Shown: positions 1-10,449, counted from the stretch's first letter. The stretch is DNA of 64,000 bases from Sinorhizobium arboris LMG 14919 (GCF_000427465.1 NZ_ATYB01000014.1:2472058-2536057); one strand, 5' to 3'. A program made the numbers and translations. The notes: generated by a model not told the origin, from the sequence alone.

Positions 1-2
1 AT

Positions 3-539
3 TATTTCGACAAGGACGGCAAGAGCATCCGTCAGTTCCTGCTGCGCAACCCCGTTCCGAACGGCCATTTCCGCTCCGGCTTCGGCATGCGCCGCCACCC
101 GATCCTCGGCTTCTCCCGTATGCACACAGGCGTCGACTGGTCAGCTCCGCGGGGCACGCCGATCATCGCAGCCGGCAATGGCGTCGTGCAGAAGGCCGGC
201 TGGGACTCGGGCGGCTACGGCAACCAGACGCTGATCCGCCACGCCAACGGCTATGTATCGTCCTACAATCACCAAAGCGCGATCGCCAAGAGTGTCAAGC
301 CGGGAGCCAAGGTCGTCCAGGGTCAGGTGATCGGCTGGGTCGGAACGACCGGCCTTTCGACGGGCCCCCACCTCCACTACGAACTGATCGTCAACGGCAA
401 CAAGGTGGACCCATTGCGTATCCGGCTGCCGGGAGGGAAATCGCTCGCGGGCGAAGCGCTGGCGAAATTCGAGAAGGAGCGCGAGCGCATCGACGAGCTT
501 CTCGGCGGCGACGATACGAACGAGGTCGCAAGCAAGTAG
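3..539 (+). CDS. M23 family metallopeptidase, C-terminal part
   Basis: The 5' end lies outside the window; the frame is open from base 3. The 178 visible residues are a LytM/M23 peptidase domain, with zinc-ligand motif HTGVDW and catalytic HxH motif GPHLHYEL. M23 enzymes cut peptidoglycan cross-links in the periplasm, or act as non-catalytic EnvC-type amidase activators; here the metal ligands look intact, so catalysis is plausible. The tail after the domain is charged (KFEKERERIDELL) and may be helical. A GC-rich hairpin follows at 669-696, shared with the convergent clpB. The family is certain; the exact substrate is not. Confidence 0.9.
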   Translation, partial: YFDKDGKSIRQFLLRNPVPNGHFRSGFGMRRHPILGFSRMHTGVDWSAPRGTPIIAAGNGVVQKAGWDSGGYGNQTLIRHANGYVSSYNHQSAIAKSVKPGAKVVQGQVIGWVGTTGLSTGPHLHYELIVNGNKVDPLRIRLPGGKSLAGEALAKFEKERERIDELLGGDDTNEVASK

Positions 540-668
540 GCGGCGCGCTTCTGCGACGTTGCGGGTCGTCAACGCGCAGCCGCGTGTCTCACCCCGACGG
601 TCGTGATACAGCAAGGCTCGCCCCAATGGCATCACTGTCGTGAGGCTTATGTCGCTGGAATGAACGCA

Positions 669-696
669 AGAAGGCCGCCCCGCAAGGCGGCCTTCT
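669..696. terminator. Hairpin between convergent M23 gene and clpB
   Basis: An 11-bp stem (left arm 669-679, right arm 686-696) with a 6-base loop contains the AAGGCCGCC/GGCGGCCTT arms. It sits between the two convergent stop codons. No strong T run follows on either strand, so termination efficiency is inferred only. Confidence 0.6.
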
Positions 697-713
697 GAAT
701 TTGCGACAAATGT

Positions 714-3320
714 TTACGCGGCCTCCTTGTCCGTCCCGGCGCCGCGCTTGAAGTTCAGGCGGTCGGAACCGGCGACGACCTTGATCACCGACCCATCCGG
801 GAACTCGCCCTGCAGCACTTTCTCGGCCAGCGGATCCTGAACGTATTTCTGAATCGCCCGCTTCAGAGGACGAGCGCCGTAAGCCGGATCGTAGCCCCTG
901 TCCGCCAGGAAAGCACGTGCATCGTCCTCCAACTCGAGCGTGATCTTGCGGTCCGAGAGGAGTTTGCGCAGCCTTTCGAGCTGGATGTCGACGATCGCGC
1001 CCATTTCCGAGCGGCGCAACCGGTGGAACAGGATGATCTCGTCGACGCGATTCAGGAATTCCGGACGGAAAGCGGCTCTCACCACCTCCATGACCTGATC
1101 GCGCACCGCATCGCTGTCCTCGTTTTCGCCGAGTGCGGCCAGGTATTCCGCACCGAGATTGGAGGTCATGATGATCATCGTGTTCTTGAAGTCGACGGTG
1201 CGCCCCTGACCATCGGTCAGACGCCCATCGTCGAGCACCTGCAGCAACACGTTGAAGACGTCAGGATGCGCCTTCTCGATCTCGTCGAACAGCACGACCT
1301 GATAGGGCCTGCGGCGGACGGACTCCGTCAGCGCACCGCCCTCCTCGTAACCGACATAACCGGGAGGCGCGCCGATCAGGCGGGCGACCGAATGCTTCTC
1401 CATATATTCCGACATGTCGATCCGCATCAGCGCGCTCTCGTCGTCGAAGAGGAATCGGGCAAGCGCCTTGGTGAGCTCCGTCTTGCCGACACCGGTCGGA
1501 CCCAGAAAGATGAAGGAGCCGATCGGCCGGTTCGGATCCTGAAGCCCTGCGCGCGAACGGCGAACCGCCCGCGATACCGCCTGCACGGCATCGCCCTGGC
1601 CGACGACCCATTTAGCCAGCTCGTCTTCCATCCTGAGCAGCTTGTCGCGCTCGCCTTCCAGCATCTTGTCGACCGGAATGCCAGTCCAGCGCGACACGAT
1701 ATGGGCGATGTTGTCGGGAGTCACGACCTCCTGCACCATCGGGTTGGCGCTGGCGCCATCCTGGCTTTCGGCTTCGGCAAGTTCCCTTTCCAGATTCGGG
1801 ATCACGCCGTAGGCAAGCTCCCCTGCCCGCTGGAACTCACCCTTGCGCTGCGCGATCTGCAGTTCGTTGCGCGCCTCGTCCAGCTGTCTCTTCAGATCGG
1901 CCGCCCGCCCGAGCTTCTGCTTTTCGGCCTGCCAGCGCGCCGTCAATGCGGCCGCCTGCTCTTCGAGCGAAGACAGGTCGAGTTCGAGTTTGGCAAGGCG
2001 GTCCTTGGAGGAGGCGTCGGTCTCCTTTTTCAAAGCTTCGCGTTCGATCTTCAGCTGAATGACGCGCCTGTCGAGCTCGTCGAGTTCCTCCGGCTTCGAG
2101 TCGACCTGCATCCTGAGACGCGAGGCGGCCTCGTCCATGAGGTCGATCGCCTTGTCCGGCAGGAAACGATCCGTGATGTAGCGGTTGGAAAGTGCCGCAG
2201 CCGCAACCAGCGCGGAATCGGAGATCCGAACTTTGTGGTGCTGCTCGTATTTTTCCTTCAATCCACGCAGGATCGAAATCGTGTCCTCGACCGTCGGCTC
2301 GTCCACCATCACCGGCTGGAACCGGCGGGCAAGCGCCGCGTCTTTTTCGACATGCTTGCGATATTCGTCGAGCGTGGTCGCGCCGACGCAGTGCAGCTCG
2401 CCGCGGGCCAGCGCGGGCTTCAGGAGGTTCGAAGCATCCATCGCCCCGTCCGCCTTGCCGGCACCAACCAGCGTGTGCATCTCATCGATGAAGAGGATGA
2501 TCTCCCCCCCTTCCGAGCGCACTTCGTTCAGTACCGCCTTGAGCCGCTCTTCGAATTCGCCGCGGAATTTCGCACCCGCGATCAATGCGCCCATGTCGAG
2601 CGCCATCAGGCGCTTGTCCTTCAGGCTCTCGGGCACATCGCCGTTGACGATCCTGAGCGCCAGGCCTTCGGCGATCGCCGTCTTGCCGACGCCCGGCTCA
2701 CCGATCAGCACGGGATTGTTCTTCGTCCGGCGCGAGAGCACCTGGATCGTTCGGCGGATCTCGTCGTCGCGGCCGATCACCGGATCGAGCTTGCCTTCCC
2801 TCGCCTCGGCGGTCAGGTCGCGCGCATATTTCTTGAGCGAATCGAACCCCTGTTCCGCATTGGCGCTGTCGGCGGTGCGCCCCTTGCGAATCTCGTTGAT
2901 GACCTGATTGAGCTTCGTCGGCGTGACGCCGGCCTTTGAGAGGATCGACGCCGTGGCGGACGAGCTTTCGATCGCCAGCGCCAGGAGCAGACGCTCGACA
3001 GTGACGAAGCTGTCGCCGGCTTTTTTGGCCGCCTCTTCGGCCGTGGTGAAGACCTTGGCAAGCGGCTGCGACAGATAGACCGAGCCGTTGCCGCCGGTCA
3101 CCTTCGGAAGCTTCGCCAAAGCTGCGGCCGTGCCGACTTTCGCCTCGCGCGCATTGCCGCCGGCGCGCTCGATAAGCGATGCCGCCATGCCCTGATCGTC
3201 GTCGAGAAGTACCTTGAGGACGTGCTCCGGGGTAAATTGCTGGTGCCCTTCGGCCAGTGCATAGGTCTGGGCCGACTGCAGGAAACCGCGGACGCGTTCA
3301 GAATATTTTTCGATATCCAT
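714..3320 (-). CDS. clpB: ATP-dependent disaggregase ClpB
   Basis: At 868 aa this is full-length Hsp104/ClpB. It shows the Clp_N repeat domain (about 1-145), AAA+ NBD1 with Walker A GEPGVGKT near residue 207, a long coiled-coil middle domain (about 400-530, with [12 protein letters not shown]), NBD2 with Walker A GPTGVGKT near 610, and the D2-small domain. Known role: with DnaK/DnaJ/GrpE it extracts and refolds polypeptides from aggregates in the cytoplasm. There is no ClpP-binding IGF loop evident, as expected for ClpB. The start follows a GGAGGTAGAG ribosome-binding site. A sigma-32-like promoter lies about 180 bp upstream, which fits heat-shock control. Confidence 0.97.
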   Translation of the reverse strand: MDIEKYSERVRGFLQSAQTYALAEGHQQFTPEHVLKVLLDDDQGMAASLIERAGGNAREAKVGTAAALAKLPKVTGGNGSVYLSQPLAKVFTTAEEAAKKAGDSFVTVERLLLALAIESSSATASILSKAGVTPTKLNQVINEIRKGRTADSANAEQGFDSLKKYARDLTAEAREGKLDPVIGRDDEIRRTIQVLSRRTKNNPVLIGEPGVGKTAIAEGLALRIVNGDVPESLKDKRLMALDMGALIAGAKFRGEFEERLKAVLNEVRSEGGEIILFIDEMHTLVGAGKADGAMDASNLLKPALARGELHCVGATTLDEYRKHVEKDAALARRFQPVMVDEPTVEDTISILRGLKEKYEQHHKVRISDSALVAAAALSNRYITDRFLPDKAIDLMDEAASRLRMQVDSKPEELDELDRRVIQLKIEREALKKETDASSKDRLAKLELDLSSLEEQAAALTARWQAEKQKLGRAADLKRQLDEARNELQIAQRKGEFQRAGELAYGVIPNLERELAEAESQDGASANPMVQEVVTPDNIAHIVSRWTGIPVDKMLEGERDKLLRMEDELAKWVVGQGDAVQAVSRAVRRSRAGLQDPNRPIGSFIFLGPTGVGKTELTKALARFLFDDESALMRIDMSEYMEKHSVARLIGAPPGYVGYEEGGALTESVRRRPYQVVLFDEIEKAHPDVFNVLLQVLDDGRLTDGQGRTVDFKNTMIIMTSNLGAEYLAALGENEDSDAVRDQVMEVVRAAFRPEFLNRVDEIILFHRLRRSEMGAIVDIQLERLRKLLSDRKITLELEDDARAFLADRGYDPAYGARPLKRAIQKYVQDPLAEKVLQGEFPDGSVIKVVAGSDRLNFKRGAGTDKEAA

Positions 3321-3496
3321 TCTCTACCTCCATAGTCCGGCGAGCCCATCATTGTGGCACTGGCCGGCGTTTCAGGATCAGGCTCCCGCATTCGGCAAGC
3401 CCGTTACTACTTCGCCGCGCATCGTATTGGACGCGCTGTCGGCACTTTGAGTTCCAGTCTCGTCTCGCATGGCGAGACCAGGTCTTCGAAGTGAAA

Positions 3497-3525
3497 TATG
3501 GGGCAGCGGTCTTTGGAATTAAAGA
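3497..3525 (-). promoter_or_regulatory. Sigma-32 (RpoH)-like promoter of clpB
   Basis: On the minus strand CTTTAA (3525-3520) is followed after 15 bases by CCCCATAT (3504-3497). This matches the RpoH pattern CTTGAA-N13-16-CCCCATNT with one mismatch in the -35 element. It points toward clpB, a classic heat-shock gene. Transcription would start near 3490, giving a long leader. Confidence 0.6.
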
Positions 3526-3652
3526 GCGGCAAGTGGAGGCAGTAGAGACAATTGCGCGCGATTTGTACCGGTCACGGAAGCCCGCCGGAAGGCGCGTCGG
3601 AAACTCGGCTGCGATGGAGAGGCCGGAAGCCGGTTCGATTCTCCACGCACGC

Positions 3653-3682
3653 GAAAGCCCAGCCGCTACGGGCCGGGCTTTC
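3653..3682 (-). terminator. Hairpin downstream of DUF4167 gene
   Basis: GAAAGCCC (3653-3660) pairs with GGGCTTTC (3675-3682), and inner GCC/GGC bases can extend the stem. It lies about 25 bp after the DUF4167 stop codon. The T run on the minus strand precedes rather than follows the stem, so this is not a textbook Rho-independent terminator. Confidence 0.4.
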
Positions 3683-3706
3683 AAAAAAGTTCAACTGCGG
3701 AAGCGG

Positions 3707-4345
3707 TTATTCCGAGGTGGCGAGCGCCGGAGTATTGCCGTCGGTTGCGGGCTGCGAGTCACCGGCTGCCTCGTCCTGCGCGCCACGACGCGGCTGCCGG
3801 CGAGGCCGGCTCGTGCTGCGGCGGCGGGAGGCCGAACGACCGGCAGAGCCCTGCGCCTCCTCTTCCATTGCGACTTCAGCGGGCATGCCCTCGATCACCG
3901 GCTGGGGACCTGAGCCGTCGATGACCGGCTGAGGCTCGTTGGCGGGAGCCGCGGCGGCCGCCGGAGCGGCCGGCGCTTCTTCCGCATAGCCCTGATCCAG
4001 ATCGTCCTGTTCGCGATCGCCAGAGTCACGATCCTGATAGTCCTGGCGTTCCTCGCGCTGGAACCGGTCCTGCATCTGAGCCTGCGCAGCCGCGATGATG
4101 CGGTTGTAGTGCTCGGCGTGCTGCAGGTAGTTCTCAGCGATAACGCGGTCGCCGGAGCTCTGCGCGTCGCGAGCAAGCGCCGCATATTTCTCGGCGATGT
4201 GCTGTGCGGTACCACGAATCTTCACATCCGGGCCGGAGCTGTCGTAGGTCCGCGTCAAGGGATTGGATCCCTTGCGATTATTGTTGTTTCCGCTGTTGTT
4301 GTTATTCCGCCCACGGCCGCGCTTGTTTTGCTGTCCTGGCCTCAT
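3707..4345 (-). CDS. DUF4167 domain-containing protein
   Basis: 212 aa from the ATG at 4345 (MRPGQQNKRGRGR). An upstream in-frame extension exists but lacks family character. The N-terminus is very basic and Asn-rich (NNNNSGNNNN), followed by the conserved block VKIRGTAQHIAEKYAALARDAQ and an AENYLQHAEHY helix, the DUF4167 core. The remainder is low-complexity: acidic Gln/Asp, then Ala/Pro, then Ser/Arg-rich (SASRRRSTSRPRRQPRRG). The basic ends suggest nucleic-acid binding, but no function is established. The gene sits next to prmC-prfA on the same strand. Family call is firm, role unknown. Confidence 0.85.
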   Translation of the reverse strand: MRPGQQNKRGRGRNNNNSGNNNNRKGSNPLTRTYDSSGPDVKIRGTAQHIAEKYAALARDAQSSGDRVIAENYLQHAEHYNRIIAAAQAQMQDRFQREERQDYQDRDSGDREQDDLDQGYAEEAPAAPAAAAAPANEPQPVIDGSGPQPVIEGMPAEVAMEEEAQGSAGRSASRRRSTSRPRRQPRRGAQDEAAGDSQPATDGNTPALATSE

Positions 4346-4677
4346 AGTCCATTCACCTGAATTTTCTTGATAATGATGATCATGTGGTTCCGCTCTCGGT
4401 CCGGCAGTCCGCACCCGAGAAAACATGCGCCATAGCAGATCGCCTCTTCGCGATCTCGGCGCCGGTCGACGTTAAATTAACAGGTACCCGCACAAGGCAC
4501 TGTCGAACCCTAGCAACTCTTTCTTGAGAGCAATCCCCGTGGCCAGGTCATACTGGAACGAATCCTTGGTCCATGACCTTCTGCCCAGTGCGCGGGGTGA
4601 AACTAGCCCGCTTCCTTCGGAATTCCAAGCCCTTTCTTTGCTCTTCCAGAAAAGAGAAGTGCGAGTGCAGCATTTTT
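4346..4677. other. Intergenic region between prmC and DUF4167 gene
   Basis: About 330 bp with no convincing gene. A 7-bp stem AGATCGC/GCGATCT lies in the DUF4167 leader around 4435-4455. Short ORFs here have poor codon character and no ribosome-binding site. Confidence 0.4.
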
Positions 4678-5559
4678 TCAACGGTTATTGCTGCGCTCGA
4701 TATCCTGCTGGAACAAAAGGACGCGATCGTTGCCGCCCAAGTCCTTCGCGGCAGAGAGCAAACGAAAGCCCTGCGCTTCGAATAGCGCCGTTACCGCCTG
4801 CCTTTGATCGAAACCGATTTCCAAGCCTATAACGCCGTTTGCTTCAAGATGGCGACCGGCCTGAGAAGCGATGGCACGATAGGCATCAAGCCCATCTTCT
4901 CCGCCATCCAGTGCGGCGACCGGATCGTGGTATCTCACTTCCGGCTCAAGCTGCGATATCACATTGGACCGGATATAAGGCGGATTTGAGACGACGATAT
5001 CGAACCGTCCATTCACCGCCTCGAACCATTTGCTTCTAAGGATTCCGAAGCGCTCCGCCAAGCCATTCCTGCGAGCATTTTCAAGTGCCGTCGCCAGGGC
5101 GTCTTCCGATATATCGGTACCGAGACCGCGCGCGTCAAGTACCGCCTCGAGAAGGGCGAGACAAATCGCACCTGTGCCCGTTCCGAGGTCGATGATGCGG
5201 CAGCTCCCTTTACTGGCAGCGATCCGCCGCACGTGGGGAATCAGGCAGTCGACCAGGACCTCTGTGTCCGGGCGCGGTTCAAGCGTCTCCTGTGAGAGCT
5301 TGAGCTTCAGGCCGAAGAATTCCCGCTCGCCGAGAATCCGGTAGACCGGCTCGTGCCTCGCGCGTCGCTCGACCGCGGCACGTATGCGAGCCGCATCCTC
5401 GTCGCTGACGGGCTCCCTTCCGCGTGTCACAAGCGTGGCCAGCGCAAGGTCGAGCAGGCCGGAAATCAAGTGCCGCGCATCGAGCCCTGCCGGTTCGATG
5501 CCGGCGGCCTTGAGCCTGTCGCGGCTCTCGATCAGGAGGCTGTCGAGGGTTTCGCCCAT
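4678..5559 (-). CDS. prmC: Peptide chain release factor N5-glutamine methyltransferase PrmC
   Basis: 293 aa. It has the SAM-binding glycine motif DLGTGTGAICLALL (about 125-138) and the diagnostic NPPY motif in VVSNPPYIRSN (about 190), plus the N-terminal PrmC helical domain (LDARHLISGLL). Known function: it methylates the Gln of the GGQ loop in RF1/RF2, which speeds peptide release. It starts 6 bp after the prfA stop, so the enzyme is co-transcribed with its substrate gene, a widely conserved pair. Older annotations call it hemK. Confidence 0.95.
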   Translation of the reverse strand: MGETLDSLLIESRDRLKAAGIEPAGLDARHLISGLLDLALATLVTRGREPVSDEDAARIRAAVERRARHEPVYRILGEREFFGLKLKLSQETLEPRPDTEVLVDCLIPHVRRIAASKGSCRIIDLGTGTGAICLALLEAVLDARGLGTDISEDALATALENARRNGLAERFGILRSKWFEAVNGRFDIVVSNPPYIRSNVISQLEPEVRYHDPVAALDGGEDGLDAYRAIASQAGRHLEANGVIGLEIGFDQRQAVTALFEAQGFRLLSAAKDLGGNDRVLLFQQDIERSNNR

Positions 5560-5565
5560 TGGAAC

Positions 5566-6648
5566 TCAGTTCTGCCTTTCGCCGAGCAGCGCGAGCTGGC
5601 TTGCCTGATAGTCGGCCAGAAGCGCATCGACGACCTCGTCGATCTCTCCCTCCATCAACCGGTCGAGCTTGTAGAGCGTGAGGTTGATGCGGTGGTCGGT
5701 AACGCGCCCCTGCGGGAAGTTGTAGGTGCGTATGCGCTCGGAACGATCACCGGAACCCACCTGGCTCCTGCGGTCGGCCGAACGTTCGGTGTCGGCGCGC
5801 TGCCGCTCCATGTCATAGAGCCGTGAGCGCAGCACCTGCATCGCCTTCGCACGGTTCTGATGCTGCGACTTCTCGGAGCTGGTGACGACGATGCCGGTCG
5901 GAATATGGGTTATGCGCACGGCCGAATCGGTCGTGTTGACGTGCTGCCCGCCTGCGCCCGAGGAACGCATCGTGTCGACGCGAATGTCCTCCGGCCGGAC
6001 GTCGATGTCGATCTCTTCCGCCTCCGGCAACACCGCTACGGTCGCCGCAGAGGTATGGATCCGGCCGCTCGCTTCCGTCTCCGGTACCCGCTGCACCCGG
6101 TGGACGCCGGACTCGAATTTCAACCGCGAGAAAACGCCGCGGCCCGATACCGTAGCGATGATTTCCTTGTAGCCGCCGGCCTCGCCCTCGCTCGCCGACA
6201 GCACTTCCACACGCCAGCCTTTGCCCGCAGCATAGCGCTCGTACATACGGAAGAGATCGCCGGCGAAGAGGGCTGCTTCCGAGCCGCCGGTGCCGGCACG
6301 GATTTCGAGGATCGCGCTCTTTTCGTCGGCCGCGTCTTTCGGCAGGAGCAGGATTTGAATTTCCTGCTCCAGCGCCTCGACCCGCTCCTCGATCTCGGGC
6401 TTTTCCATCTCCGCCAGGTCGCGCATGTCCCTGTCCGTTGCCCGATCGGCAAGCATTGCCGCGATGTCGGCAAGCTCGGCCGTGGCTTTTTCATAGGCGC
6501 GGATCTTCGAGACGACCGGCTGCAGCTCGGAATATTCCGAGGCGAGCTTCACGTAAACGTCGGCCGACGGACCGGCGGACATACGCGCCTCGATTTCGCC
6601 GAACCGCCGCTCCAGTTCGCGCATCTTTTCAACGGGAAGCTTTGCCAA
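5566..6648 (-). CDS. prfA: Peptide chain release factor 1
   Basis: 360 aa, normal RF1 length. The GGQ loop [14 protein letters not shown] (about 230-243) drives peptidyl-tRNA hydrolysis. The PxT codon-reading motif appears as [13 protein letters not shown], the RF1 type that recognises UAA/UAG. It acts in the ribosomal A site and is methylated by the product of the adjacent prmC. The start [15 protein letters not shown] is typical. ptsP lies upstream on the same strand, about 70 bp away. Confidence 0.97.
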   Translation of the reverse strand: MAKLPVEKMRELERRFGEIEARMSAGPSADVYVKLASEYSELQPVVSKIRAYEKATAELADIAAMLADRATDRDMRDLAEMEKPEIEERVEALEQEIQILLLPKDAADEKSAILEIRAGTGGSEAALFAGDLFRMYERYAAGKGWRVEVLSASEGEAGGYKEIIATVSGRGVFSRLKFESGVHRVQRVPETEASGRIHTSAATVAVLPEAEEIDIDVRPEDIRVDTMRSSGAGGQHVNTTDSAVRITHIPTGIVVTSSEKSQHQNRAKAMQVLRSRLYDMERQRADTERSADRRSQVGSGDRSERIRTYNFPQGRVTDHRINLTLYKLDRLMEGEIDEVVDALLADYQASQLALLGERQN

Positions 6649-6717
6649 ATCTCACTCCAAATACACCCGCCTCGCCCGGATTGCGTCCGGACGAAGACAA
6701 GCGTCCTCTTGCTCAAT

Positions 6718-8985
6718 CTAAACCGGTATGCCGTTCGCAGCGGCGAAATCGACCAGGATCTGTCGGATCGACGTCTCCGATTTGACGTCGTCCAGCGCAG
6801 ACTCGAGGAGCTCATTGAGCCTGCCGGCATCCAGCGCCAGAAGCATCGCCTTGACCGGGCCTACAGCCGTCGGTGACATCGAAACCGACCGGAAGCCGAG
6901 CCCGAGCAGCGCCATGGCCGAAAGCGGTTTGCTTGCCATCTCGCCGCAGAGCGTCACGGGCGTGTTGTTGCGTCCCCCGGCACGCACGATCTCCCGGAGA
7001 ATCCGCAGGAACGGCCGGCCGAGAATGTCGAAGCGATCGGAAACACGGGCATTGCCGCGGTCGACTGCCATCGCGAACTGAAAGAGATCGTTTGAGCCGA
7101 CCGAAACGAAATCGACCTCGGCCATCAGTTCGTCGAGCTGCCAAAGCAGCGCCGGCACTTCCAGCATCGCCCCGAACTGCAGCTTGCGCGGCAATTGCTC
7201 GCCGAGCTTCGACTGACGCTCGATCTCCTTCTGCAGGAGCTCGCGTGCGCTCTTCAGCTCCGCGACCTCCGTTACCATCGGCAGCATCATCTTGAGCTCG
7301 GCGCCGGCCGTCGCCCTCAGCATAGCCCTGAACTGCGTCCGCAGGAGCCCCGGCCGGTCGAGCGACAGCCTGATGGCGCGCCAGCCGAGTGCGGGGTTCT
7401 CCTCCTCCGCGGCCCGGAAATAGGGAACGACCTTGTCGCCGCCGATGTCCAGCGTCCGGAAGGTGACCGGCCTCCCCGCCGTCTGCTTCATGACGTTGCG
7501 GTAGAAGGCTTCCTGTTCCTCGGCCTTCGGCATGGTGGAAGCGATCATGAACTGCAGTTCGGTCCGGAAGAGACCGATACCTTCGGCGCCCGCCTCGTTC
7601 AGATGGGGCAAGTCGACCAGCAGCCCGGCATTCATCTGCAATGTAATGCGCTTGCCGTCCTTCGTCAGCGGCTCGACGTCCCGGAGAGCCCGGAACTGCG
7701 CCTGCCTGCGCGCGCGGAAGCGCACTTTCTCCTCGTAGGCGCGCTGCAGGTCGGCCATCGGCCGCAGATGCACCTTCGCATCGTCTCCGTCGACGATGAT
7801 CGCGTCGCGGTTCTCGGCGAGCGCCACTGCTCCTGCCGCCTGGCCGACGACGGGAATGCCCATGGCGCGGGCGACGATGACCACATGGCTGGTGACCGCT
7901 CCTTCCTCCAGCACGAGGCCGCGCACGTTCTCGCGCGGATAATCCAGCAATTCCGCAGCGCCCATGGCGCGCGCGACGATGATCGCGTCGTTCGGAAAAT
8001 CTGCAGCCGAAAGCTTTGCACCGTAGCCGGAAAGCTGGCGCAGCAGCCGGTTCGCAAGATCGTCGAAATCGTGCATCCGCTCGCGGAGATACGGATCCGT
8101 CAGTCGGATCATCCGCGCCTTCGTCTCGCTCTGCACCCGCTCGACAGCCGCTTCCGCCGTCAGGCCGTTGCGGATCGCCTCTTCGAGCTTTCTCACCCAG
8201 CCGCGGTCGTGGGCGAACATGCGATAGGTCTCGAGCACCGCGCGGTGCTCGCCCTCCATCGATACGTCGCGTCGCGACAGCATGTCGTCGATCGAAATGC
8301 GCAGCGATCCGAGGGCCTCCGCAAGCCGCTGCAGTTCCTGCTCCGTGTCCTCGTTGAGCAGATTGGTGACGACGATTCGCGGCTCGTGCAGGACGACGTA
8401 ACCGAGCCCGATGCCTTCGCCGTAGCTGTTGCCCTCGATCGCCACCGGGCGTGACAGATCGAGCTCAAGGCCGGGTTTGGTGATCTTCTTGAGCTCGCCG
8501 GTGGCGACCATCTCGGCGAGCACCATGGCGGTCGTTTCCAGCGCCTCGACCTCGTCTTCGCGGTAGTTGCGCTGCGCCTTGTTCTGCACGACGAGGACGC
8601 CGAGTGCGCGGCCCGTGCGCAGGATCGGAACGCCAAGGAAAGAATGGTAGATCTCTTCGCCCGTTTCCGGCAGATAGGTGAAGGCCGGGTGCGACTGGGC
8701 ATCGGAGAGATTGAGCGGCCGCGCCGAAGCGGCGATCGTGCCGACGAGGCCTTGCCCCATTTTCAGCTGGGCCAGGTGCACCGCCGTCTTGTTCAAACCC
8801 TCTGTCGCGTAAAGTTCGAGCACGCCATCCGAGCGCAGCACGTAAACCGAGCACACTTCCGCAACCATGTTCTGCGCTATCTGGCGCACGATCCGGTCAA
8901 GGCGCTCCTGCGGCTCGAGCGGTTCCGCCATGAGCTCGCGCAACCGCTTGAGGAGAACGCGCGGACCTGCGGAAAGGTCTCTCAT
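6718..8985 (-). CDS. ptsP: Phosphoenolpyruvate--protein phosphotransferase PtsP (EI-Ntr)
   Basis: 755 aa from the ATG at 8985 (MRDLSAGPRVLLKRL); a longer frame starts at 9048 but reads into repeat-flanking DNA. An N-terminal GAF domain (about 20-160) marks it as nitrogen-PTS EI rather than sugar EI. Then come the EI helical domain, the phospho-histidine loop GAVTSHVVIVARAMGIP, and the PEP-binding barrel (FRTLDIGGDKVVPYF, catalytic Cys in VTLCGEMASKP). Known role: it transfers phosphate from PEP to NPr, sensing glutamine through GAF. In rhizobia this controls carbon/nitrogen balance and potassium and exopolysaccharide functions. lysC lies upstream on the same strand. Confidence 0.95.
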   Translation of the reverse strand: MRDLSAGPRVLLKRLRELMAEPLEPQERLDRIVRQIAQNMVAEVCSVYVLRSDGVLELYATEGLNKTAVHLAQLKMGQGLVGTIAASARPLNLSDAQSHPAFTYLPETGEEIYHSFLGVPILRTGRALGVLVVQNKAQRNYREDEVEALETTAMVLAEMVATGELKKITKPGLELDLSRPVAIEGNSYGEGIGLGYVVLHEPRIVVTNLLNEDTEQELQRLAEALGSLRISIDDMLSRRDVSMEGEHRAVLETYRMFAHDRGWVRKLEEAIRNGLTAEAAVERVQSETKARMIRLTDPYLRERMHDFDDLANRLLRQLSGYGAKLSAADFPNDAIIVARAMGAAELLDYPRENVRGLVLEEGAVTSHVVIVARAMGIPVVGQAAGAVALAENRDAIIVDGDDAKVHLRPMADLQRAYEEKVRFRARRQAQFRALRDVEPLTKDGKRITLQMNAGLLVDLPHLNEAGAEGIGLFRTELQFMIASTMPKAEEQEAFYRNVMKQTAGRPVTFRTLDIGGDKVVPYFRAAEEENPALGWRAIRLSLDRPGLLRTQFRAMLRATAGAELKMMLPMVTEVAELKSARELLQKEIERQSKLGEQLPRKLQFGAMLEVPALLWQLDELMAEVDFVSVGSNDLFQFAMAVDRGNARVSDRFDILGRPFLRILREIVRAGGRNNTPVTLCGEMASKPLSAMALLGLGFRSVSMSPTAVGPVKAMLLALDAGRLNELLESALDDVKSETSIRQILVDFAAANGIPV

Positions 8986-9043
8986 CGCGTGGGGTCTCCT
9001 GAGTAAGAATAAACGTCGGGCCCATCCGGGACGCCGCTGTCTC

Positions 9044-9142
9044 TGCATGCTTCCTCGAGGCGAACTCGCCTCAAGGAGGGGATCATGCAGCAGTTCAAAT
9101 CACTACAGCGACGCCTCCGCGACTTTTCAGACGCGCGGCGTC
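9044..9142. repeat. Two-module palindromic mosaic repeat (copy 1)
   Basis: Module 1 (9044-9089) is bounded by TGCATG/CATGCA and holds a near-perfect 12-bp stem (9052-9063 with 9066-9077). Module 2 (about 9100-9142) begins CACTACAGCG and contains the GACGCGCGGCG core. The linker GCAGCAGTTCAAA matches the copy at 10484-10588. It fits the RIME/BIME class of rhizobial intergenic mosaic elements; exact family name not verified. Confidence 0.75.
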
Positions 9143-9174
9143 GGGTCGCGAATCCCAAATCAAATGCCTGCCGT

Positions 9175-10449
9175 TTAACTCTTATCCAGACCGTAGACGG
9201 AATGCAAAGTGCGAACGGCCAATTCAGCGTAAGGCCCGTCAATCAGGATGGAAATCTTGATCTCTGAGGTGGTGATCGCCTTGATGTTGATGCCCTTGTC
9301 GGCAAGCGCCCGGAACGCGGAAGCGGCGACGCCCGCGTGGCTGCGCATTCCAATGCCAATGACCGAGACCTTGACGAGGCCCGATTCCGACTGGATGACG
9401 TCATAGCCGATCGTTTCCTTGTTTTCGCCCAGCACCTTCAGCGCCTTGTCGACGTCGCCGGACGGCACGGTGAAAGTCATGTCGGTCTTCGAACCGTCTT
9501 CCGAGATGTTCTGAACGATCATGTCGACATTGATATGGGCTTCCGCAAGCGGTCCGAAAATCGCGGCGGACACGCCCGGCCTGTCGGCCAGGCGGCGCAA
9601 CGAGATCTGTGCTTCATCCTTGGCATAGGCAATGCCGGTTACGACTTCCTGTTCCACGATCTCATCCTCATCACAAATCAGCGTTCCGGGCGGGTTCATG
9701 AGATCACCCATGCCCGGCGCATCGGGGTCCTCGAAAGAAGAGCGCACGAATGTGCGCACCTTGTGCACCATGGCGAGCTCGACCGAACGTACCTGCAGCA
9801 CCTTGGCGCCGAGCGATGCCATTTCCAACATTTCCTCGAAAGCGATCTTCTTCAATCGCCGGGCCTTCGGCTCTATGCGCGGGTCGGTCGTGTAGACGCC
9901 ATCGACGTCGGTGTAGATGTCGCAACGGTCGGCCCTGACGGCGGCGGCGATTGCGACGGCCGAGGTATCGGAACCGCCCCGGCCGAGCGTCGCCAGCCGG
10001 TTGTCTGGACCGAGCCCCTGAAAGCCGGCGACGACCGCGACCTGGCCCTCGCCCATGCGGCGGATGATATCCGCACCGTCTATGTCGAGAATGCGGGCCG
10101 CACCATGGGCGTTGTCGGTCTTGATGGGCAACTGCCAGCCCTGCCACGACCGGGCGTTGATGCCCATCGACTGCAGTGCGATCGCGAGCAGGCCGGACGT
10201 CACCTGTTCGCCGGAAGCGACCACGGCGTCGTACTCGCGAGCGTCGTAGAATGGGGCGTTGGAGCCCGCGACCTTCGGCATGTTCTCGACCCAGCCGACC
10301 AGTTCGTTGGTCTTGCCGGACATGGCCGAGACGACGACCGCAACCTCGTGGCCGGCATCGACTTCACGTTTCACATGGCGGGCGACATTATGGATGCGGT
10401 TCAAATCTGCGACGGAGGTCCCGCCGAATTTCATCACGATGCGTGCCAT
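9175..10449 (-). CDS. lysC: Aspartate kinase
   Basis: 424 aa. It begins [15 protein letters not shown], with the KFGGTSV aspartokinase signature at 7-13. The catalytic domain spans about 1-250 ([25 protein letters not shown]), followed by two ACT domains (about 265-420) that bind feedback effectors, usually lysine and/or threonine. It catalyses ATP-dependent phosphorylation of aspartate, the first step to lysine, methionine, threonine and DAP. It is monofunctional, with no fused homoserine dehydrogenase. Mosaic repeats flank the gene on both sides. Confidence 0.96.
   Translation of the reverse strand: MARIVMKFGGTSVADLNRIHNVARHVKREVDAGHEVAVVVSAMSGKTNELVGWVENMPKVAGSNAPFYDAREYDAVVASGEQVTSGLLAIALQSMGINARSWQGWQLPIKTDNAHGAARILDIDGADIIRRMGEGQVAVVAGFQGLGPDNRLATLGRGGSDTSAVAIAAAVRADRCDIYTDVDGVYTTDPRIEPKARRLKKIAFEEMLEMASLGAKVLQVRSVELAMVHKVRTFVRSSFEDPDAPGMGDLMNPPGTLICDEDEIVEQEVVTGIAYAKDEAQISLRRLADRPGVSAAIFGPLAEAHINVDMIVQNISEDGSKTDMTFTVPSGDVDKALKVLGENKETIGYDVIQSESGLVKVSVIGIGMRSHAGVAASAFRALADKGINIKAITTSEIKISILIDGPYAELAVRTLHSVYGLDKS

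Larger units (their letters stand above)
3321..3706. other. Intergenic region upstream of clpB
   Basis: About 385 bp without a credible gene. It holds the proposed RpoH promoter of clpB (3497-3525, minus), a predicted 5' UTR of roughly 170 nt, and a hairpin (3653-3682) downstream of the DUF4167 gene. The piece around 3620-3650 resembles a tRNA T-loop but does not fold as one. Confidence 0.5.

Noticed and set aside
3610..3660. tRNA-like stretch with GGTTCGATTC
   Set aside because: The bases around the loop do not make a 5-bp T stem and no acceptor or anticodon arm can be drawn.
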